Of a stretch of 12,296 bases of DNA, positions 8,411 through 12,296 are shown piece by piece. This stretch comes from Mxb001 sp964537955. GTDB taxonomy: Bacteria; Actinomycetota; Actinomycetes; S36-B12. The notes under the pieces are model-generated. The model had not been told where the DNA came from. It saw only the letters and a program-made list of their open reading frames with translations, and searched no databases. The DNA lies in the NCBI GenBank assembly GCA_964537955.1, contig CAZICY010000046.1, positions 1 through 12,296 on the forward strand, given 5' to 3'. Both the position numbers and the translations under genes were made by a program. Numbering within the stretch: the stretch's first letter is position 1; each line of letters starts with the position of its first letter.

Positions 8411-9517
8411 TCACATCGCGGGGCATGCGGGCAGCGGGTCCCCGGCTCTCCAGGCGGCCAGCGCGTCCAAGGCTCCCTGGAGGGTCGTCACGGGCACGAC
8501 AGTGAGCCCGTCGGGGACGTGCCCGGCCGCCTCCGCGCAGTGCACCTCGGGCATGAGGAAGAGCGTGGCCCCTGCGCTGCGGGCACCCGCGAGCTTCTGG
8601 CGGATCCCGCCAATGGCACCCACGGCTCCCGCCGGATCGATGGTCCCCGAGCCCGCCACGTGGCCACCGCCGGTGAGGTCCTCCGGGGTGAGCCGGTCGA
8701 CGATGGCGAGCGCGAACATCATCCCCGCGCTAGGACCGCCGATGTCGTCCAGAGCGAAGACGATCGGGAACTCCGCCCGGTAGTTGATGCCGACCGTGAT
8801 GCCCACGTAGGGCACCCCGGGCTCATCGGGCTTGTCCGCCGACACCACCTCGACGTCGACCTGCTCGCCCTCGCGCTCCACCGTGAAGGCCAGCGTGGAA
8901 CCGACCGGCTGTGCGCGCACGGCCTCAACGACATCCTCGGGGGCGCGCACGGCGGCTCCGTCGATCGCAAGGATCCGCTCGCCCGCATCGAGCACGCCGA
9001 ACGCCGGCGTGCCCTCGATGACCGCGGTGACGACAACGTCCTCGATAAGCGGCTTGCCCAGGGTGTTCATGGCGGCGGCAATCGCGTTGGACTGGGAGGT
9101 GGAGAAGAGCACCGCATTGCGCTGCTGCACTTCCTCCGTCGTCTCGTCGTCGCCGTAGAGCAGTTCGCGTGGAAGCACCGCCCGATCCGGGTCGACCCAG
9201 GCCACCAGGGCTCCGAACACGGTGAGCGGGCTGCGCGGCTCCCCCTCCTCCCGGATCGTCGTCATGTCCAGCGCGCCGGTCACGGGATACGTCGTGGTGT
9301 CGGTGATCTCCACAAGCGGGACCCCGTCGACATCGCCGATGGTGTTGAAGGTCGGGCCAGGTGACAGGACGATGAAGGGGACGGGCAGCAGCGCGGCAAG
9401 CGCGATCAGCGCGAGCAGGACGAGGCCGGCGAGGGTGGCGACGAGGCCGCGATGCCCCGGGCGCCGACGGGCTTCAGGCGAGGACGCATTGAGGTCCGCC
9501 AGCGACGGATCGCTCAC
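8411..9517 (-). CDS. YlbL-type membrane-anchored PDZ / Lon-like serine protease
   Basis: The 368-residue protein has one N-terminal membrane anchor (about 24-50, LVATLAGLVLLALIALAALL), then an extracytoplasmic region. A PDZ domain spans about 155-228 (VVVTAVIEGTPAFG, LDAGERILAIDG). A Lon (S16)-like protease domain spans about 235-350. The expected Ser-Lys dyad is visible: Ser263 in DDIGGPSAGMMFAL and Lys308 in GAIGGIRQKLAGAR. In the family this is a signal-anchored protease facing the cell exterior; its substrate here is unknown. The start GTG 9517 overlaps the TGA of the upstream 91-aa gene in a GTGA junction, implying translational coupling, as no good ribosome site is visible before it. 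The UPF0182 gene follows after 29 bp. The start could be a few codons off; the family call is firm. Confidence 0.92.
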   Translation of the reverse strand: MSDPSLADLNASSPEARRRPGHRGLVATLAGLVLLALIALAALLPVPFIVLSPGPTFNTIGDVDGVPLVEITDTTTYPVTGALDMTTIREEGEPRSPLTVFGALVAWVDPDRAVLPRELLYGDDETTEEVQQRNAVLFSTSQSNAIAAAMNTLGKPLIEDVVVTAVIEGTPAFGVLDAGERILAIDGAAVRAPEDVVEAVRAQPVGSTLAFTVEREGEQVDVEVVSADKPDEPGVPYVGITVGINYRAEFPIVFALDDIGGPSAGMMFALAIVDRLTPEDLTGGGHVAGSGTIDPAGAVGAIGGIRQKLAGARSAGATLFLMPEVHCAEAAGHVPDGLTVVPVTTLQGALDALAAWRAGDPLPACPAM

Positions 9518-9789
9518 GCCGGATGACGGCGGTCGGCGGGCCGCCGCGTGCGACCGGGCCGCGCGCCCGACGGCCGCGACGCCCCGGCGCGGACCGCGCG
9601 CGAAGGACGCCGCTCAGGTGCGGGTCGATCCGAAGGGAGCGGGCGCCGCATGGCGGCACGGAAGCGGGCCATGTCGCCCACCGTCTCGTGCGTGTCCGCG
9701 GCCCGACGAGGACGGCTTCGGGCGGCTGCCCAGGCAAGCGCGAGGAGCGTGGCACCCAGCGGGATGAGCCACCACAGCAACGCGGACAC
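9514..9789 (-). CDS. Small single-span membrane protein with Arg/Pro-rich tail
   Basis: The 91-residue protein begins with a hydrophobic segment (about 2-22, SALLWWLIPLGATLLALAW) that should be a membrane anchor. A short conserved-looking part follows (THETVGDMARFRAAM, 33-47), then a tail of about 40 residues with 12 arginines, many prolines and no lysine. Similar short proteins precede the PDZ protease in other actinobacteria; no function is known to me. The start is GTG 9789 because AGGAGG (9802-9797) stands seven bases upstream. The open frame extends to 9930, but those codons lie before the ribosome site. Its TGA overlaps the protease start, so the two are probably translated together, perhaps as partner or adaptor (inference). 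The positive tail would lie in the cytoplasm and could bind nucleic acid or lipid head groups. Confidence 0.72.
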   Translation of the reverse strand: MSALLWWLIPLGATLLALAWAAARSRPRRAADTHETVGDMARFRAAMRRPLPSDRPAPERRPSRAVRAGASRPSGARPGRTRRPADRRHPA

Positions 9790-9794
9790 CCGGA

Positions 9795-9804
9795 CCCCTC
9801 CTCT
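9795..9804 (-). promoter_or_regulatory. Strong ribosome-binding site of the 91-aa membrane protein gene
   Basis: AGAGGAGGGG on the minus strand is a near-perfect anti-16S match seven bases before GTG 9789. It decides the start of this gene against the longer open frame and is one of the strongest ribosome sites in the window. Confidence 0.75.
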
Positions 9805-9811
9805 CGCTGGA

Positions 9812-9830
9812 CCGGGACGGCACGTCCCGG
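9812..9830. promoter_or_regulatory. Perfect 8-bp inverted repeat in the divergent intergenic region
   Basis: CCGGGACG and CGTCCCGG are separated by three bases (GCA), making a 19-bp near-perfect dyad. It lies between the likely minus-strand -10 and the ribosome site of the 91-aa gene. As DNA it could be an operator; as RNA it would be an 8-bp stem in the 5' leader of the membrane protein/protease operon. No regulator is identified. Confidence 0.45.
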
Positions 9831-9840
9831 CGCTCGGCCC

Positions 9841-9846
9841 AGGGTA
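9841..9846 (-). promoter_or_regulatory. Possible -10 box for the 91-aa gene / protease operon
   Basis: TACCCT on the minus strand fits the actinobacterial TANNNT pattern. It would start transcription near 9835, just before the inverted repeat. No clear -35 box is seen, so this is tentative. Confidence 0.3.
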
Positions 9847-9884
9847 CGCCCCCCGCGGCGGGAGCACCGCCTGACCATCCGGCG

Positions 9885-9890
9885 TACCGT
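9885..9890 (+). promoter_or_regulatory. Possible -10 box for the DUF2342 gene, leaderless spacing
   Basis: TACCGT ends six bases before ATG 9897, the distance expected if transcription starts on the A of the start codon. The GGGGGG between them is too close to the ATG to be a good Shine-Dalgarno site. A matching -35 box is not obvious. Confidence 0.35.
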
Positions 9891-9896
9891 GGGGGG

Positions 9897-11216
9897 ATGA
9901 GCGGCTCCCTCCCCTTCGGCTTCGGCGCACCCGACGACGGCGGCGGGCGACCCGCCTTCGACATGAGCCAGCTCGGAGCGATGCTCCAGCACCTCGGCAG
10001 GCTCCTGGAGTCCGGCGGCGATGGGGCGGTCAACTGGGACCTCGCCCGCGACACCGCCCGCCAGGCGATCGTCGCCGCGGGCGACCCCTCGGTGAGCGAC
10101 GCCCAGCGCCGCGAGGTGGTGGCCGCCGTCGATCTCGCGCAGGTGTGGCTCGATCCGGCCTGCGCATTCCCCGCCTCGTCCGCAACGGGATCGTCCGCCT
10201 CCGGCGTGGCCTGGAGTCGCTCAGAGTGGCTCGAGGCGACCTACCCCGCGTGGCAGCGCATCGTGACCCCCATCGCCGAGCACGTGCAGTCGGTGATGTC
10301 CTCGATGCCCGCCCCGGGCGAGCTGCCGCCGGAGATCGCGGCGATGCTGCCTGAGGGCACTCCGCCGGAGACCATGGCCATGATGGCGCCGCTCATGGGG
10401 ATGGCGCGCCAACTCGGCTCCGCGATGTTCGGCATGCAGATGGGCCAGGCGCTCGCCGCCCTCGCGAGCGAGGTCGTCGGGGTCAGCGACATCGGGGTTC
10501 CGCTCACCAGCGACGCGCGACCCGCGCTCCTGCCCCGCAACATCGCGGCATTCGGCGAGGGGCTCGACGTACCGGCCGACGATGTGCGCCTCTACCTTGC
10601 GCTGCGCGAATGCGCACACCAGCGGCTCTTCGCGCATGTGCCCTGGCTCGCCCCCAGGCTCGACGGCGCCATCGACGCCTACGCCCGGGGCATTCGCATG
10701 GACCCGGAGCGCATGAACGAGGCGCTCCAGGGAATCGATCCCGGTGCGCTCAACGATCCGGAGCGCCTGCGCGAGATCATGGGCTCCGACCTGTTCGCCC
10801 TTCCCGAGTCGGAGGAGCAGCAGGCTGCCCTGAGACGCCTCGAGACACTGCTCGCGCTCATCGAGGGATGGGTGGACGACGTCGTCACCGAAGCCTGCGC
10901 GGCAACGCTGCCGTCCGCAGATCGGCTCGGTGAGGCGATCCGCCGCCGCCGCGCGGCGGGAGGTCCCGCCGAGCGCACGTTTGCTTCGCTCGTTGGCCTG
11001 GAGATGCGCCCACGGGCGCTGCGCGAGGCCGCAACACTGTGGCGCCAGGTCCGGGAGCAGCGCGGCGTCGAGGGGCGCGACGCGCTGTGGGCCCATCCGG
11101 ACCTTCTGCCTGCCGCCGAAGACCTCGCGGACCCAGCCGGCTTCCTCGCGAGCGAACCCCTCACCGGCTTCAACGCCGAGGATGCCGGCAGCGGTCTCGA
11201 TGACGACCCGGCCTGA
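9897..11216 (+). CDS. DUF2342 zincin-like metalloprotease family protein
   Basis: This is a 439-residue conserved actinobacterial protein, often annotated zinc-dependent metalloprotease or putative hydrolase and found next to the UPF0182/PDZ protease pair. It begins with a Gly-rich stretch (FGFGAPDDGGGRPAFD, 7-22). An Ala/Met/Pro-rich helical middle (about 135-185, SSMPAPGELPPEIAAMLPEG) follows, with the family landmarks LPRNIAAFGEGLDVP (212-226), RECAHQRLFAHVPWL (237-251) and ALIEGWVDDVV (320-330). No classical HExxH is present; the RE-AH segment and the EGWVD segment are the likely metal site by family analogy. No signal peptide or membrane span is seen, so it is probably cytoplasmic. The start is ATG 9897. 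It is divergent from the protease operon, and its last 17 bases overlap the NUDIX gene. Real proteolytic activity is unproven from sequence. Confidence 0.88.
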   Translation: MSGSLPFGFGAPDDGGGRPAFDMSQLGAMLQHLGRLLESGGDGAVNWDLARDTARQAIVAAGDPSVSDAQRREVVAAVDLAQVWLDPACAFPASSATGSSASGVAWSRSEWLEATYPAWQRIVTPIAEHVQSVMSSMPAPGELPPEIAAMLPEGTPPETMAMMAPLMGMARQLGSAMFGMQMGQALAALASEVVGVSDIGVPLTSDARPALLPRNIAAFGEGLDVPADDVRLYLALRECAHQRLFAHVPWLAPRLDGAIDAYARGIRMDPERMNEALQGIDPGALNDPERLREIMGSDLFALPESEEQQAALRRLETLLALIEGWVDDVVTEACAATLPSADRLGEAIRRRRAAGGPAERTFASLVGLEMRPRALREAATLWRQVREQRGVEGRDALWAHPDLLPAAEDLADPAGFLASEPLTGFNAEDAGSGLDDDPA

Positions 11217-11772
11217 CGGTCTCCACGCCGACGCGTCCCAGGTCCTGTCCGCCTGGGCGCCGTTCCTCCCCGACCAGATCGCGCTGCGCGATGACTACCT
11301 CGCCTACCTCGACACCCACGTCGATGCGATGAAGCGCAGCAATCGAATCGGCCATCTCACGGGCAGCGCGCTCGTCGTGGACTCCTCGCGGGAGTCGGTG
11401 CTGCTCACCTTGCACCCTCTCGTCGGTCGCTGGCTGCAACTGGGCGGCCATGTGGAGCCGAGCGATGCAACGCTCGTCGACGCCGCACGCCGGGAGTCCA
11501 TCGAGGAGGGCGGCATCGCCGGCATCCAGGTCGACCCCGTGCCCCTGCGCCTGGACCGACACCGCGTGAGATGCCGCGACGGACAAGGTGGCGAGGACAT
11601 GCTCGACCACCTCGACGTGCAATTCCTCGCGCACGCACCCGACGGGGCGATCGAGCAGCGATCGTCTGAGTCGATCGACCTGCGCTGGTGGCGCTGGGAT
11701 GCGCTGCCCGAGGGCACCGACCAGTCCGTGCGCGCGCTTGTCCAGGCTGCGCGCACGCGGCTGGGCGCCTAG
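11200..11772 (+). CDS. NUDIX hydrolase
   Basis: The 190-residue protein would hydrolyse a nucleoside diphosphate linked to another group, using a divalent metal. The NUDIX box lies at about 83-106: GHVEPSD, then DAARRESIEEGGI, with the metal-binding R98-E99-x2-E102-E103-G intact. It departs from the standard pattern: Asp89 stands where the first glutamate is usual, and one extra residue lies before the RE. LTGSALVVDS (53-62) and WLQLGGHVEP (78-87) are typical beta strands, and LRWWRWDALPEG (161-172) is a typical ending. Residues 1-50 are an N-terminal extension. The start ATG 11200 overlaps the preceding gene by 17 bases in another frame, so the two are probably coexpressed; the ribosome site is weak. 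The substrate cannot be told from sequence. Its TAG stop is part of a CTAG shared with a short opposite frame. Confidence 0.9.
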   Translation: MTTRPDGLHADASQVLSAWAPFLPDQIALRDDYLAYLDTHVDAMKRSNRIGHLTGSALVVDSSRESVLLTLHPLVGRWLQLGGHVEPSDATLVDAARRESIEEGGIAGIQVDPVPLRLDRHRVRCRDGQGGEDMLDHLDVQFLAHAPDGAIEQRSSESIDLRWWRWDALPEGTDQSVRALVQAARTRLGA

Positions 11773-11843
11773 AGCGCATCCCCATCTTCGGTCCACAGGC
11801 AGTGGATGCCATCGCCCCACGTCAGGTCGGCGTACGCCGACAC
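11769..11843 (-). CDS. Possible microprotein or gene remnant opposite the NUDIX gene
   Basis: GTG 11843 to TAG 11769 would encode 24 residues, beginning with valine codon plus SAYADLTWGDGIHC. The segment looks protein-like, with an aromatic and acidic ending (CLWTEDGDAL). About 20 of 24 codons end in G or C, while codons further upstream in the same frame (open to 12047) often end in A or T, so coding character appears near the GTG. Its TAG overlaps the NUDIX stop in one CTAG, just as the winged-helix and argG stops do. GGAGGGGG lies upstream but about 19 bases away. It could be a tiny gene, the C-terminal remnant of a decayed gene, or chance. I recognise no family. Confidence 0.25.
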   Translation of the reverse strand: MSAYADLTWGDGIHCLWTEDGDAL

Positions 11844-11918
11844 CGTTGCTCGAAATCCCCAGCCCCCTCCACGGACTATCCCCAGCCAGGGCGGGGTCCA
11901 TCCCCATGTCATCCCCAG
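11778..11918 (+). repeat. Five direct ATCCCCA motifs with about 11-bp phasing
   Basis: ATCCCCA followed by G or T occurs at 11778, 11855, 11878, 11900 and 11911, all in one orientation. Steps are 77, 23, 22 and 11 bp, close to multiples of a DNA turn. The copies fall in different frames of the opposite strand, so coding does not explain them. Each resembles a degenerate DnaA box (consensus TTATCCACA) or an unknown regulator site. Confidence 0.4.
11826..11841. promoter_or_regulatory. Perfect 16-bp palindrome
   Basis: GTCGGCGTACGCCGAC reads identically on both strands without a spacer. It lies 54 bases after the NUDIX stop and ends at the GTG of the possible microprotein. A dimeric regulator could bind it; without a loop it is a poor RNA hairpin or terminator. 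Confidence 0.45.
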
Positions 11919-12005
11919 CGTCACCCACAGGGCACGTTGACGCTGCGCTGGCACGGGCCCTACTTTCTGGCGCGCAGCCCCCGGGATAACGGGCCGTGCG
12001 CGCGA

Positions 12006-12045
12006 GGGGAAGGCGCGCTCGGCCAAGCGCCCCGGGGGCTTCCCC
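12006..12045. other. Two-level stem (candidate structured RNA or terminator)
   Basis: An outer 7-bp stem, GGGGAAG (12006-12012) with CTTCCCC (12039-12045), encloses an inner 5-bp stem, GCGCT (12015-12019) with AGCGC (12026-12030), whose loop is six bases. No T-run follows on either strand, so intrinsic termination is doubtful. It could be part of a folded leader RNA. Confidence 0.35.
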
Positions 12046-12064
12046 ATGCGCCGAGGAGGATCGG

Positions 12065-12136
12065 CCGGCCCCGTGCGGTCGGGGGCAGCCGGCCCCGTGC
12101 GGTCGGGGGCAGCCGGCCCCGTGCGGTCCGGGGAGA
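12065..12136. repeat. 24-bp tandem repeat, about 2.7 copies
   Basis: Two identical 24-bp units (12065-12088 and 12089-12112) are followed by a third whose first 16 bases are identical (12113-12128) before it diverges. The unit starts CCGGCCCCGTGCGGTC and ends GGGGGCAG. Each full copy can fold as CCCCG-(6-base loop)-CGGGG. Copies touch without spacers, so this is not a CRISPR. The identity of the copies implies recent slippage or duplication. Confidence 0.85.
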
Positions 12137-12155
12137 GGGGTCCGCAGGAGGGAAT

Positions 12156-12185
12156 TGACCGCCTGAAATCACCCTAATTCGGTCA
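12156..12185. promoter_or_regulatory. Inverted repeat in an AT-rich island
   Basis: TGACCG (12156-12161) and CGGTCA (12180-12185) are perfect arms around an 18-bp, A/T-richer centre. A TTGACC -35-like box (12155-12160, +) overlaps the left arm, and a TAGGGT -10-like box (12176-12171, -) lies in the centre. The setting suggests a regulated promoter, but no complete promoter with proper spacing is visible. Confidence 0.35.
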
Positions 12186-12240
12186 TATCTCCCCCGACAC
12201 GGCCGCAGAGGCCCGGGTCGGTCCCCCTTCCGGCCGCTCG

Positions 12241-12278
12241 CCTGCCCTAGGGTGGCGACGCCGCCCCTTAGGGGCAGG
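12241..12278. promoter_or_regulatory. Nested palindromes with a TAGGGT -10-like box at the window edge
   Basis: Arms CCTGCCC (12241-12247) and GGGCAGG (12272-12278) enclose CCCTAGGG (12245-12252), GGCGACGCC (12254-12262) and GCCCCTTAGGGGC (12263-12275). TAGGGT (12248-12253, +) fits an actinobacterial -10 box and would fire rightward out of the window; no convincing -35 accompanies it. It may be promoter plus leader of the next gene, or a terminator of a gene coming from the right. Confidence 0.35.
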
Positions 12279-12296
12279 TCCCCGCCAGGGGGCCGG

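Larger units (their letters stand above)
11773..12296. other. 524-bp non-coding region with repeats and palindromes
   Basis: No convincing protein gene fills this stretch; the open frames of 70-156 codons are low-complexity Arg/Pro/Gly products of GC-rich repeats. It contains ATCCCCA repeats, a 16-bp palindrome, a two-level stem, a 24-bp tandem repeat, an AT-rich island and nested palindromes at the edge. The quantity of symmetric sequence suggests control DNA or a structured RNA leader for a gene beyond the window. No T-run terminator was seen. Confidence 0.6.

Noticed and set aside
9790..9930. N-terminal extension of the 91-aa membrane protein
   Set aside because: It spans the ribosome site and the inverted repeat and is Arg/Gly/Pro-rich noise; GTG 9789 has far better start signals.
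12065..12136. CRISPR-like repeats
   Set aside because: The copies are directly adjacent with no spacers, and there are fewer than three full copies and no cas genes.
11960..12172. 70-codon minus-strand frame with PPTARGRL repeats
   Set aside because: The repeats simply translate the 24-bp DNA repeat; there is no ribosome site and the composition is low-complexity. The plus-strand frame at 11688-12158 was rejected for the same reason.

Overview
The window is GC-rich, densely packed DNA from an actinobacterium. Coding regions use mostly G or C at third positions. Three of the nine well-supported genes start with GTG, and ppc is cut off at its 5' end. The strongest lineage markers are a UPF0182 membrane protein, a YlbL-type PDZ/Lon-like protease and a DUF2342 zincin-like protein lying next to each other; this neighbourhood is also found in Mycobacterium and Streptomyces. 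The long ArgG form would fit a member of the Micrococcales, but that assignment is inference.

Left part (1-4018), central metabolism: the C-terminal part of PEP carboxylase (ppc, +) converges on cysD (-), the sulfate adenylyltransferase small subunit. cysD diverges from a 478-residue isocitrate dehydrogenase (+) of the Thermus/Rickettsia type, which carries an extra C-terminal domain. The 52-bp gap between them is strikingly AT-rich. It holds a perfect TTGACA -35, a -10 placed so that the IDH mRNA would be leaderless, and an imperfect palindrome over the -10. A small winged-helix regulator follows IDH by 28 bp. It ends tail-to-tail with argG, the two TAG stops sharing one CTAG.

Middle part (4015-9789), a minus-strand run: a 91-aa one-span membrane protein overlaps a PDZ/Lon-like protease (YlbL type) by a GTGA junction. 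A UPF0182 seven-span protein with a Pro-rich, coiled-coil tail comes next, then argG. Spacing is tight (-4, 29 and 35 bp), so one transcript is possible.

Right part (9897-11772): transcribed divergently from the run above are a DUF2342 zincin-like protein and, overlapping it by 17 bp, a NUDIX hydrolase. The 107-bp divergent spacer contains a perfect 8+8 bp inverted repeat.

The last 524 bp (11773-12296) hold no convincing gene but much structure: helically spaced ATCCCCA motifs, a 16-bp perfect palindrome, a two-level stem, a 24-bp tandem repeat with about 2.7 copies, an AT-rich inverted-repeat island and nested palindromes at the edge. A short reading frame there (11769-11843, -) may be a microprotein or gene remnant. 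In Mycobacterium the same neighbourhood leads to whiB7 and uvrD2, so this may be regulatory or leader DNA for such a gene, but nothing beyond the edge is visible. No rRNA, tRNA, CRISPR array, insertion sequence or phage gene was seen. The window is mostly housekeeping; its less ordinary parts are the IDH type and its promoter, the lone cysD and the structured right-hand end.
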